A stretch of 36,719 nucleotides of DNA from a virus, in the IMG/VR virus record IMGVR_UViG_3300050343_000009, positions 1 through 36,719 of that record; one strand, written 5' to 3'. The position numbers and the translations under genes were made by a program. Positions 13,359-21,409 of the stretch are shown piece after piece. Numbering within the stretch: the stretch's first letter is position 1; the number at the start of each line of letters is the position of its first letter. The notes under the pieces are model-generated. The model did not search any database. It saw only the letters and a list, made by a program, of their open reading frames with translations, and was not told where the DNA came from.

Positions 13359-14452
13359 TATGCCCAACTTACTGACCCTGTTCCTGCTGTAATTATCAAT
13401 ACAGTATCTTCCTCAATACTATCTGTGGTAGCTGTTAAGCCAGTTGTTGATGCTGTATATGTATTTGGGTATCTTAGTATTACTACACCACTACCACCAG
13501 CAGAACCTGCTTGACTATTTAATCTAGCTCCTCCACCACCTCCACCTGTGTTAGCTGTGCCTGTATTATCACTTAAATTTTTTCCATTACCACCACCACC
13601 AAGTCCACCAGCAGCACCATTCCTCTCTCTTTCATCAGCACCACCACCTCCACCACCAGAAAAATAAACATTTCCACTATCTACTTCTCCAACAGAACGA
13701 GATGTTGCAATAGCACTTGTAATTATTGTTGTTGTTAAGCCATCTCCACCTACTTGCAATCCATTACCAGCACTACCATCAGCTCCTACTTCTGATGCTC
13801 CACCACCACCACCACCTACAGAACCATTGTTATTAAAACGACCATTACCACCATTAAAACCTTCTCCAGCATTTCCAGAACCAGGGCTACCCTGTGTGTT
13901 TCCAGCATCTCCACCTGCTTCTCCACCTCCAGAGCCACCATTTCTTCCAGACCTTTGTGTTGCATTAGAAACACCACCACCTGCACCACCACCACCACCA
14001 CCATCAGAAGTATATAAATGAAAAATACTATTGCTACCATCACTACCTCTTGCTTCATTAGTTGCACCACCACTTCCACTAGCACCTACAGTTACTGAAT
14101 AATTAGTGCTAGTTTGTAAAAGAAAACCTGTGTTAGTATCACTACTATTATTATCTAAACTTGTTTTAAGTCCACCAGCACCACCACCACCAGACCTATC
14201 AAATCCACTACCACCACCACCTGCTACAATTAGAAAATCAACAGTCAAACTAGGTGCTGGAGCAAAATTTGTCCAAGCAGAGCCATTATAAAATTGTGGT
14301 TTACTGTCAGTTGTATTGTAAATCATATCACCAGCAACAGAAGTTAAAGCATTCCTAGCAGTTGTAGTGTATGACTTTAATCCAAGTGCATTATCTATTG
14401 CTACATTGTTCTGGTCATTTGTTGAAATCTTATTTGTTTTTAATTCACTCAT
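13358..14452 (-). CDS. Glycine-rich tail fibre/adhesin
   Basis: A 364-residue protein in three parts. Residues 1-68 form a module with NNVAIDNALGLKSYTTTARN and GDMIYNTTDSKPQFYNGSAW, shared with two neighbours. Residues about 75-330 are low complexity, rich in Gly, Ser, Asn and Ala (repeated GGGG and GGAG blocks), starting FLIVAGGGGSG and ending GGSGVVILRYP. The final 30 residues form a beta strand pair ending GTGSVSWA. Glycine-rich domains of this kind occur in phage adhesins, where they bind cell-surface sugars or proteins. It likely acts as a fibre tip. Shine-Dalgarno AGGAC lies 6-7 nt before the ATG. Confidence 0.72.
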   Translation of the reverse strand: MSELKTNKISTNDQNNVAIDNALGLKSYTTTARNALTSVAGDMIYNTTDSKPQFYNGSAWTNFAPAPSLTVDFLIVAGGGGSGFDRSGGGGAGGLKTSLDNNSSDTNTGFLLQTSTNYSVTVGASGSGGATNEARGSDGSNSIFHLYTSDGGGGGGAGGGVSNATQRSGRNGGSGGGEAGGDAGNTQGSPGSGNAGEGFNGGNGRFNNNGSVGGGGGGASEVGADGSAGNGLQVGGDGLTTTIITSAIATSRSVGEVDSGNVYFSGGGGGGADERERNGAAGGLGGGGNGKNLSDNTGTANTGGGGGGARLNSQAGSAGGSGVVILRYPNTYTASTTGLTATTDSIEEDTVLIITAGTGSVSWA

Positions 14453-14458
14453 TATGTC

Positions 14459-15565
14459 CTAACTAAAAGTTATTGTTCCTGTTCCTGCTGTAATTTGTAA
14501 AATTGTATCTGTACCACTTGTACTTGATGCTATTGTTAAACCTGTTTGTGAGTAAGAAGCTACATCTGCTGTTAAGTATCTAAGTATAACTACTCCAGAA
14601 CCTCCATTACCACCAGAGTAAGAAGCATCATCTCCAGAAGCTCCACCTCCACCACCACCTGTGTTAGCTGTTCCTGCATTACCATTACTATTAGCAGAGC
14701 CACCAGCACCACCACCAGCAGAAGCTGTACCTGGTGCACCTGAACCAGTATCACTTCTGATTCCACCACCACCTCCACCACTTCTTAAAACAGCAGAACC
14801 TGTAATTGATGAACTTAAACCTGTACCACCATTACCTCCATCAGAATTAGCATTTCCTAAAGTTTCTCCATTACCACCAACTGAACCTGCACCACCTCCA
14901 CCACCACTTGGACCTCTGTTTATATTATCACTTGTTCCACCTAAACCACCTCTAAAACCTTGTCTTAAAACCCCAACACCAGGTCGTCTTAATGGATTAA
15001 CAAGGTTTGTACTTCCATACAATCCACCAGCACCAGAGCCACCATCTCTATATCCAGCATTTCCTGCGTTTCCATCTCCAGAAGTACCACCACCAACAGC
15101 AATAATATTTTGAAAATAGCTATCTTCACCACCAGGACCACCCGAACCAGAACCAGGAGCACCAGCACCTATTGATACATCATAAGATTTACTTTTAGAA
15201 GCATAAAAATCTGTGTCTGTTGTGTCTAAATTACCACCAGTTTTTTCTCCAGATACATTACAAACATAACCACCAGCTCCACCACCACCACCACCATTAG
15301 CTGTTGCGTAACCTGCTATACCTGCACCACCACCTGCAATCACAAGGTATTCTAAAGCAAAGGCATCTAATCCACCTAAATCTTCCCAAGCTGAACCTGT
15401 ATATACTTGTACTTTATTGTCATCAGAGTTGTATATCGTGTCACCAGCAACTGATGTAAGTCCATTTCTAGCACTTGTGCTGTATGACTTTAAATTTAAA
15501 GCATCATCAATTTTTACATTGTCACCAGAGTATTTACCTATAGCGTTAGTTTCAAGAGTTGACAT
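14459..15565 (-). CDS. Glycine-rich tail fibre/adhesin, paralogue
   Basis: A 368-residue paralogue of the previous gene with the same three parts: an N-terminal module (DNVKIDDALNLKSYSTSARN, then TIYNSDDNKVQVYTGSAW), a long glycine-rich stretch from about residue 75 to 330 (GGGGGG and GGAGG blocks) closed by GGSGVVILRYL, and a C-terminal beta segment ending ITAGTGTITFS. The glycine-rich centres differ in order and spacing, while the two end modules are well kept. Its ATG overlaps the stop of the truncated copy (TAATG). Confidence 0.72.
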   Translation of the reverse strand: MSTLETNAIGKYSGDNVKIDDALNLKSYSTSARNGLTSVAGDTIYNSDDNKVQVYTGSAWEDLGGLDAFALEYLVIAGGGAGIAGYATANGGGGGGAGGYVCNVSGEKTGGNLDTTDTDFYASKSKSYDVSIGAGAPGSGSGGPGGEDSYFQNIIAVGGGTSGDGNAGNAGYRDGGSGAGGLYGSTNLVNPLRRPGVGVLRQGFRGGLGGTSDNINRGPSGGGGGAGSVGGNGETLGNANSDGGNGGTGLSSSITGSAVLRSGGGGGGIRSDTGSGAPGTASAGGGAGGSANSNGNAGTANTGGGGGGASGDDASYSGGNGGSGVVILRYLTADVASYSQTGLTIASSTSGTDTILQITAGTGTITFS

Positions 15566-15756
15566 TATAAATCACTCCAAGCAGAGCCATTGTAAAACTG
15601 TACTTTGCTATCTGTTGTGTTATAGATTATATCTCCAGCAGCACTTGTTAGTGCATTACGCTGTGTAGTTGTATAAGACTTTAAATTTAAAGAGTTTTGC
15701 ATAGCAATGTTATTGCCAGATGCTTTAGATATTGTGTTTACTTTGACAGTTACCAT
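15565..15756 (-). CDS. Stand-alone fibre N-terminal module (63 aa)
   Basis: A 63-residue protein consisting only of the module found at the N-termini of the two glycine-rich fibres: NNIAMQNSLNLKSYTTTQRN, then GDIIYNTTDSKVQFYNGSAW, and a stop after SDL. It is either a truncated fibre copy or a free adaptor to which other fibres attach. It begins and ends in TAATG overlaps, so expression looks normal. It lies directly after the long repeat fibre. Confidence 0.65.
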   Translation of the reverse strand: MVTVKVNTISKASGNNIAMQNSLNLKSYTTTQRNALTSAAGDIIYNTTDSKVQFYNGSAWSDL

Positions 15757-17756
15757 TAGATAACTACCAGTGTACCATTATTCGTTACTGTGCCTGTGAT
15801 TGTAATAGGTCCAGCCATAACTGAACCTGTGTTTGCTGGTACTGTGTATGTAGCAGCTTGTACTTGATTGTGTTGGAAGATACCACCAGCTGTAGATAGA
15901 ACTACACCAGCTTGATTCCAGTCAGCCATATCTGTATTGTCTAACTCGTAGTGTATTCCATTAGCAATACCATCTGTAAGTGTAAAGTCTGAATCTCCAT
16001 CTGATAATGCAGATGCTGAACCTGATGCTATTTGATTAGGATTTATTTTATATACAGTTCCATCTGTAACATCTTCCATAATTAAGAAGTCATTTGCTGT
16101 ATCTGCTGTTATACCTGTACCATCAGCTAAGTTAGATGGGTCTACAGTTAACGATACTGCTCCAGATGTTGCACCTCCAGCTAAACCAGAGTTAGCTGCT
16201 GTATTTACTTCTGTTATATCTCCTGCAGAAACTATATCTGATATTAAAGCTTTTTTTGTACTGTTGTCTGTTACATCTTCTATAAGAATATAATCTGATG
16301 TAGTAGCTGTAACAACACTAGCTGCATTTACATCAACATTCAATGTTACTGTACCAGTTACTCCTCCGCCATCTAGAGCTGTACCAGCAGTAACACCTGT
16401 TATATCTCCAGTTGTTGCTGTTGCCCATTCTACAATACCACCAGATGATACTTGTAAAGTCTGCCCTGATGAACCTATACTTAATTTTGCAAGTGTATTG
16501 CTACCAGAAGCATAAAGAATATCCCCAGTAGTATAACTTGTAAGTCCAGTACCACCATCTGTTTCATCAAGTGTTCCTGTTATTGAACTAGCTGCTAAAT
16601 CTACGGCTAATTCTGTAGATTCTATTACAAGTCCACCATTTGATTTAAGGTCAGTACTAAATGTTGTACCAGTTAAATCTAAACCATCACCAGCTGTGTA
16701 TTCTGTGTTGGTATCTGTAGCTGCAATTGTAATAGCACCCGAACCATTAGTTATAGTTACATTAGTTCCTGCAGTTAATGTAGCTTTAGATAGTGTATTA
16801 CCTGTAGTTTTACCTATAAGTAATTGACCATCTGTGTAAGATGTTTGTCCTGTACCACCTGTAGCAACTGATAATGTTGCTGATAATCCTGAAGCTGTAC
16901 CAGATACATTGCCTGTTACGTTTCCAGTTAAATTTCCAGTTACATCTCCAGTAACATCACCAGTTACATTACCTGTTAGGTTTCCAGTTACGTTTCCTGT
17001 AACTGCACCTGTAACATTACCAGTAACGTTACCAGTTACATTACCTGTTAAATCACCTGTAACGTCTCCTGTAACATCTCCAGTTAAATTACCTGTAACA
17101 TTTCCTGTAACATTACCTGTTAAATTACCTGTTACGTTAACTGTAATAGAACTTGGTAGTCCAACTGTAAATGCTTGTCCTGTTAATCCTACAGTTGCTT
17201 CATTAGCTGTACCTTGTATAGTTAATGCTTGACTATCTAAGTCAACAGCACTTGTAGTAGAACCATCTGTTATATCTAAATCTTGTGCAGTTACGTTACT
17301 ATCTACATAAGCTTTAACAGATTGTTGTGTAACACCTTTAGTTGCGGAGTTTGATGCCATGTTATCTTCATCTAAAAATAATGTTGTATTAACTGCTGTA
17401 CCAGCTTCGTTAATTATTGTATCTACTCTGTCATGTACATCATCAAACATTTCTGCCATAGCAACAAATCTAACTTTAGCTCCAATAGAATGAGCATTTA
17501 ATCCACCACCGTAAGTATCTATGTTTCTAGTAGTTGTTAAGTTAACACCAGATTTTGCTGATACGTAAACATACTCTCTAGTAGAGTCGCTATCTGGGTC
17601 AATTACTAAATAAAATCCTGATGTTCCTGATGAAAAATCACCAATACTTGCTGGGGAAGCTGCAACTGAGACTGTTTGGTCTGACGAGCTTGCAGACAAT
17701 GCAGATATTAATGTTGTTTCGTATGCGTTTTGTAACTGTGTTTCTCTTGCTACCAT
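15756..17756 (-). CDS. Long tail fibre with NVTG-type tandem repeats
   Basis: A 666-residue protein. Residues 1-115 form a globular head-proximal domain (GFYLVIDPDSDSTREYVYVSA, then AHSIGAKVRFVAM) of a type found at phage fibre N-termini. Residues about 207-286 are 20 tandem copies of a four-residue unit (N, D or A)(V or L)(T or S)G, rich in N-x-T/S, likely a stiff beta shaft. Then come GTGQTSYTDGQLLIGKTTGN and similar fibre blocks, and a C-terminal strand region ending TVTNNGTLVVI. It is probably a trimeric fibre; in related podoviruses such a protein is attached to the tail by its N-terminus. TAATG overlaps at both ends. Confidence 0.78.
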   Translation of the reverse strand: MVARETQLQNAYETTLISALSASSSDQTVSVAASPASIGDFSSGTSGFYLVIDPDSDSTREYVYVSAKSGVNLTTTRNIDTYGGGLNAHSIGAKVRFVAMAEMFDDVHDRVDTIINEAGTAVNTTLFLDEDNMASNSATKGVTQQSVKAYVDSNVTAQDLDITDGSTTSAVDLDSQALTIQGTANEATVGLTGQAFTVGLPSSITVNVTGNLTGNVTGNVTGNLTGDVTGDVTGDLTGNVTGNVTGNVTGAVTGNVTGNLTGNVTGDVTGDVTGNLTGNVTGNVSGTASGLSATLSVATGGTGQTSYTDGQLLIGKTTGNTLSKATLTAGTNVTITNGSGAITIAATDTNTEYTAGDGLDLTGTTFSTDLKSNGGLVIESTELAVDLAASSITGTLDETDGGTGLTSYTTGDILYASGSNTLAKLSIGSSGQTLQVSSGGIVEWATATTGDITGVTAGTALDGGGVTGTVTLNVDVNAASVVTATTSDYILIEDVTDNSTKKALISDIVSAGDITEVNTAANSGLAGGATSGAVSLTVDPSNLADGTGITADTANDFLIMEDVTDGTVYKINPNQIASGSASALSDGDSDFTLTDGIANGIHYELDNTDMADWNQAGVVLSTAGGIFQHNQVQAATYTVPANTGSVMAGPITITGTVTNNGTLVVI
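16901..17138 (-). repeat. 12-nt tandem repeat coding for a fibre shaft
   Basis: About 20 in-frame copies of a 12-nt unit code for a four-residue repeat, mainly NVTG, DVTG or NLTG. The copies differ at synonymous and a few replacement positions, so they have aged rather than been copied recently, but the unit length is kept exactly. Copy number could change by slippage and alter the shaft length. Low complexity, in-frame and without spacers, so not a CRISPR array. Confidence 0.85.
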
Positions 17757-17986
17757 TAATTATAACCTTTGTAACTATTTTTTGGCAGAGTTTTTTTAGT
17801 TGGTTTAAATTGATTACCTAATTTATTGATACTTTTATCTAATTTTTTTAATTTATAAATTGATTTTGCTGTACCAATAACTCCAAATGTTTGTGCTTTA
17901 TTTTGTATATTACTTTTTAAAGCTTTATGTATATTATTTTTAAGATGTTTCTGTTGATTATATCTTTTTACAATTTCGTTATTCAT
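17756..17986 (-). CDS. Basic hypothetical protein (76 aa)
   Basis: A 76-residue very basic, Asn- and Lys-rich protein with no Cys, probably helical, ending NSYKGYN. The ending resembles that of the 218-aa protein at 5719-6375 (KIYKGY). No family is recognised. It sits between the beta-propeller-like tail protein and the long fibre, with its stop overlapping the fibre ATG (TAATG), so a virion or assembly role is likely. Confidence 0.55.
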   Translation of the reverse strand: MNNEIVKRYNQQKHLKNNIHKALKSNIQNKAQTFGVIGTAKSIYKLKKLDKSINKLGNQFKPTKKTLPKNSYKGYN

Positions 17987-17987
17987 A

Positions 17988-19976
17988 TTATCCTAAATTA
18001 GTTACAGCTAATGTACCAACACCTAGTAATCTAGATATAGATGTAGTAGTACTTTCAGCTCTAACACCTCTTACACGTATCATGCAATACTGAGTAACAG
18101 AACCTAATTTTCCATCTTCAATAATTGGATACTCAACAGATTCTACCACACCTCTTATGGTTTCACTAGGTTCATACAAAATTAATGTAACAGCATCTCC
18201 TTCTTTATTTTTTAAAGTTTGATAAATAGTTTCACCTAAACCTGTTACACGTAATCTTTTTCTATTTGGTCTTTCTATTTGGTCAGATAAATTTATTGGT
18301 ATTGTTACAACTACAAGTTCTGGTCTAGGCAAAGCTCTAATAGCTACAGACCTAAACTCAGGAGAAGATGTAAATGTTGTATTAGGTTTTATTACTATCT
18401 TCGAGTTAACGTATCTAGCTGTTCTGTTTAATTCATACTCGACACCACCAGTACCAGCAACTGATTGTCCTACTAATTCCCAGTTAGCACTATCTGCATT
18501 ATCTATAGTGTCATATGTAGTAGATATAAAAACATCTACTTGTCTACCTTCAGATAATTCGTTATGTTCTACTTCTATACCTACCCATTGTTTAGATTCT
18601 GATGTAAAAAAGTCTGCATTTGGTAATATTAAATAACCTTCTTGCACAAATATTGTTGCACTTTCTTTATATATATCTTTTCCAGCACCAACAATAATAA
18701 ACTTACCATTACTTTGAGTAATACCTGTAATAAAAGAACCTGTTCCTATTTCTAAATCTCTAGCCAATCCTGCAGTTGGTAAATAGTATCTCCATAAATA
18801 TGCTTCAGTATTAGATTCTTTTACACCCATATAAATACTGTCTCTTGTCGCAAACATATGTTTTGGTGAAGCATCTATATTAGATATAATCCATTCTTTT
18901 ATTAACTGTCTATCAGCTAACACATATAAATCATCAGCAACAGTTAATTGCGAACGATACAATCTACCAGTATTTGTAGAAACTTCTTTTGTACCAAAAA
19001 ATACAATACCTTCTGTAGCAGAAATACTATGCACTTCTTCAAAAGGTACATTTGTTTGCCCTTTAAGAGTCATAGTTCCAGCTACATCTTTAATAGAATA
19101 AATATTTCCATCTGTACTAGAAACAAGTACGACTGCACCTGCATCTACTACACCTGTAATATCGTGTGTATTTTCTGAAACTATAATTGCATCAGCAACT
19201 TGTAAGTCTGAACCAGACCAAGTTTTATCAAAAGGACTTACAGCCCACAAATATTCTGCTGTACTTTTTTTACCACTAATAAATAACTGTCCTTTAGAAA
19301 ACCATATACCTGTTAGTCCACCATTAGAACTCATATGAGTAGTTTCTTCAGTCCATGTAGATGTACCATCAAATTTTATTAACTCTGAATTACTTGTACC
19401 ATCTGCAGTAGTAGCAAACAATCCATTACCAAAAGCAACAATACCTGTAAAGTTGTAATTTATTGTTAAACCAGTTGTTACTGCTCCCCATGTAGCACCA
19501 TTATCTGTTGACACATAGATGCTAGTATTATCAGTAAGATACAAATTACCATTAGTTGTTTGTGCTAGATAGTTATTACTACCCTGTAAATCATTACTAC
19601 CACCACGTACGTTTATTTCATCAGTAGCTTTTAATAGATGTATCTTATAACTTCCTTCTTCATCTCCATGAAAAACATCTATACCTTTAGAATCAAAAAA
19701 TTTACTTACATCATCTTCTTCACCATTTCTTTGATGTGCTGTGTCTAATCCCTCACCACCACTAAAGTTACTTCTAGAAAAAATCTGTCCTACGTTTGTA
19801 GTAATATCTTCAGGATTGACTGCAAGGTTTATACTTTGTTGCGGAAACTCTGCTGATTGTACAGTTAAAACTCTATTAGGACCTGTAGCTGTACGCATAA
19901 GTAAATCGTCTAATTGTAAACTATACCCGTGTCTTTTAGGATTTGTTATCTCAGATGCAAGAGGTACTCTTACCAT
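17988..19976 (-). CDS. Tail protein, beta-propeller-like with Asp-box
   Basis: A 662-residue protein. The first 115 residues contain a conserved-looking domain (VPLASEITNPKRHGYSLQLDD). The middle (about 130-450) is strand-rich and has the Asp-box signature YVSTDNGATW near residue 160, found in sialidase- and BNR-type propellers. The C-terminal 200 residues form a distinct beta-rich domain (a strand RPNRKRLRVTGLG, then SRLLGVGTLAV at the end). By position (after the connector, before the fibre) it is a tail-tube, spike or nozzle component; T7 tail tubular protein B occupies the same place. Its ATG overlaps the preceding stop. Confidence 0.65.
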   Translation of the reverse strand: MVRVPLASEITNPKRHGYSLQLDDLLMRTATGPNRVLTVQSAEFPQQSINLAVNPEDITTNVGQIFSRSNFSGGEGLDTAHQRNGEEDDVSKFFDSKGIDVFHGDEEGSYKIHLLKATDEINVRGGSNDLQGSNNYLAQTTNGNLYLTDNTSIYVSTDNGATWGAVTTGLTINYNFTGIVAFGNGLFATTADGTSNSELIKFDGTSTWTEETTHMSSNGGLTGIWFSKGQLFISGKKSTAEYLWAVSPFDKTWSGSDLQVADAIIVSENTHDITGVVDAGAVVLVSSTDGNIYSIKDVAGTMTLKGQTNVPFEEVHSISATEGIVFFGTKEVSTNTGRLYRSQLTVADDLYVLADRQLIKEWIISNIDASPKHMFATRDSIYMGVKESNTEAYLWRYYLPTAGLARDLEIGTGSFITGITQSNGKFIIVGAGKDIYKESATIFVQEGYLILPNADFFTSESKQWVGIEVEHNELSEGRQVDVFISTTYDTIDNADSANWELVGQSVAGTGGVEYELNRTARYVNSKIVIKPNTTFTSSPEFRSVAIRALPRPELVVVTIPINLSDQIERPNRKRLRVTGLGETIYQTLKNKEGDAVTLILYEPSETIRGVVESVEYPIIEDGKLGSVTQYCMIRVRGVRAESTTTSISRLLGVGTLAVTNLG

Positions 19977-20992
19977 TATATACCTGGATTATGTGTGCCG
20001 TTTATTGATACGGATTCAGGATACCTTGCTCTTAAGTTTTTTCTAGCTTGTTGTATAAGTATTTGTTGATATTGTAATAATGAATTTCTAATACTTGTTG
20101 ATGAACCTACAGGATATACAGCAGCTTGTAAAGATTCAGTTATATAATTTTGTGTTGCCATAGGTATATCTCTACCTGACATTATTTGTGCAGCTACTCC
20201 TGCCATAACTATTGGTTCATATTCTGATTCTAAACCTATAGAAGCTAATGTTGTTGCTTCATTAGCAGGTGCAATAAATTTCTTTTTAAAAGTAACATAT
20301 GCTGAATTACCAGAAGCAATACTATAAAACTGTAATGCATTAACTACTGACGGTCCATCAGTATATGTTTTAGTTCTTTCAGTACCTGAATCATCTGTAT
20401 AAACAAATGGATTAGGTAATTGTATTAACTGTACAGATACAGGTGCAAACATACTACCTGTTGAATCTGAATTACTTGCAAAATCTGTGTACTGTGATAT
20501 AGCTTTTATAGGGTTTACTAAATAATTATATGTATCTGCATCTGAACCATGTGTACCTAATATAACATAACCTGTACTTGCAGTAGCAGTTATTGTTTCA
20601 ACAGCAAATAGGGTAGGGTAAAGGTTTTCTACTTGGTCTGATATAGCATCAAAGACTACTTTACGAGTGAATGGAGGATTAATTTTTAATAAATCACCTG
20701 TAGTATGTGCAGCAATTGTTGTACCACGTGCAGCTCTAACAACAGTTATTTGTTGTGATGAAGTATTTAATGAAGCAACTAGCATTAGTTCTTCTCCTAC
20801 TTCGATGTAAGCACCAGTTCCTAATGCATCTTCTTCTTCAGATGTTAGATACGTATTATCATAATCAATTATTGTATCTGTAGAGGAATCAGTCATACCA
20901 TCTTTTAAAACTGTAAAAGACGATACGTCATCGTTAGGTTCTAGATACTCTCTAAAAACCCTGTCTATAAGGTGTCCTATGTTTAAACTCAT
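19976..20992 (-). CDS. Head-to-tail connector/adaptor-type protein
   Basis: A 338-residue protein with a beta-domain near residues 55-105 (a strand AYIEVGEELMLVASL, then RAARGTTIAAHTTGD), followed by a mainly helical domain (TRKVVFDAISDQVENLYP), a beta domain from about 200 to 260, and a helical C-terminus rich in Gln and Arg (QQARKNLRARYPES). The region at 55-105 recalls the EYVYVS and AH-G-KV pattern in the N-terminus of the long fibre, which may reflect a shared virion domain. By its position between capsid and tail genes it probably joins head and tail. Confidence 0.58.
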   Translation of the reverse strand: MSLNIGHLIDRVFREYLEPNDDVSSFTVLKDGMTDSSTDTIIDYDNTYLTSEEEDALGTGAYIEVGEELMLVASLNTSSQQITVVRAARGTTIAAHTTGDLLKINPPFTRKVVFDAISDQVENLYPTLFAVETITATASTGYVILGTHGSDADTYNYLVNPIKAISQYTDFASNSDSTGSMFAPVSVQLIQLPNPFVYTDDSGTERTKTYTDGPSVVNALQFYSIASGNSAYVTFKKKFIAPANEATTLASIGLESEYEPIVMAGVAAQIMSGRDIPMATQNYITESLQAAVYPVGSSTSIRNSLLQYQQILIQQARKNLRARYPESVSINGTHNPGI

Positions 20993-21000
20993 AGTAACTC

Positions 21001-21336
21001 CTAGACGCTAACGAATACTAAATCTATTTGTCTTTCAGCAGCTTCAGAACTAGCAGAAACTACTTTAATGTATCCGCCTTTTACTAATGCAAATGTATAC
21101 GGGTCAACTGCACACCAACCGTTTAAGGCTTTTGTGAATGTTATTGCTGCACCTGCAGCATTATTTACTGTATTCATATTAGCTGTTCCATCTAAACTAT
21201 ATTGTATTGTTACAGTAGCTCCTGTAAAAGCTGCGGGAAATCTTACTCCTGCTAAAGCCATACCTTTAGTATCTATAACGTCACTTGCAGTTTCACCAGA
21301 TGCTATTGTTGCTGTTTTTGCGTATGTATTACTCAT
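21001..21336 (-). CDS. Small virion-type protein (111 aa)
   Basis: A 111-residue protein with beta-rich sequence: TIASGETASDVIDTKGMALA, then VRFPAAFTGATVTIQYSLDG, which are typical of small phage head or tail decoration proteins. It lies directly after the major capsid gene and a hairpin. It might be a head decoration, stabilising or neck protein; the sequence does not decide which. One Cys (residue 74) and no membrane segment. Confidence 0.6.
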   Translation of the reverse strand: MSNTYAKTATIASGETASDVIDTKGMALAGVRFPAAFTGATVTIQYSLDGTANMNTVNNAAGAAITFTKALNGWCAVDPYTFALVKGGYIKVVSASSEAAERQIDLVFVSV

Positions 21337-21353
21337 ATTTTCCTAACTATAGC

Positions 21354-21392
21354 AGAACTTTCGAGAGGTATTGCTACAACCCGAAAGTTTCT
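21354..21392 (-). other. Hairpin after the major capsid gene
   Basis: An inverted repeat of AGAACTTTCG (21354-21363) with CGAAAGTTTCT (21382-21392), one bulged base, encloses an 18-nt loop on the minus-strand message 18 nt after the capsid stop and before the next ATG. There is no T-tract on its 3' side. It could act as a weak terminator, a barrier to 3' exonuclease or an RNase target that makes capsid mRNA more abundant than downstream messages. Confidence 0.5.
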
Positions 21393-21409
21393 ACTAAATT
21401 TTTTGCTAT

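Noticed and set aside
13827-15113. Long proline-rich plus-strand ORFs opposite the glycine-rich fibres
   Set aside because: They are the antisense of Gly codons (GGN read as NCC) and have no Shine-Dalgarno; the minus-strand frames carry clear fibre modules.
16909-17232. Plus-strand ORF of repeated PVT units, and the idea of a CRISPR array
   Set aside because: It is the reverse of the in-frame 12-nt fibre repeat; repeats are contiguous, without spacers.
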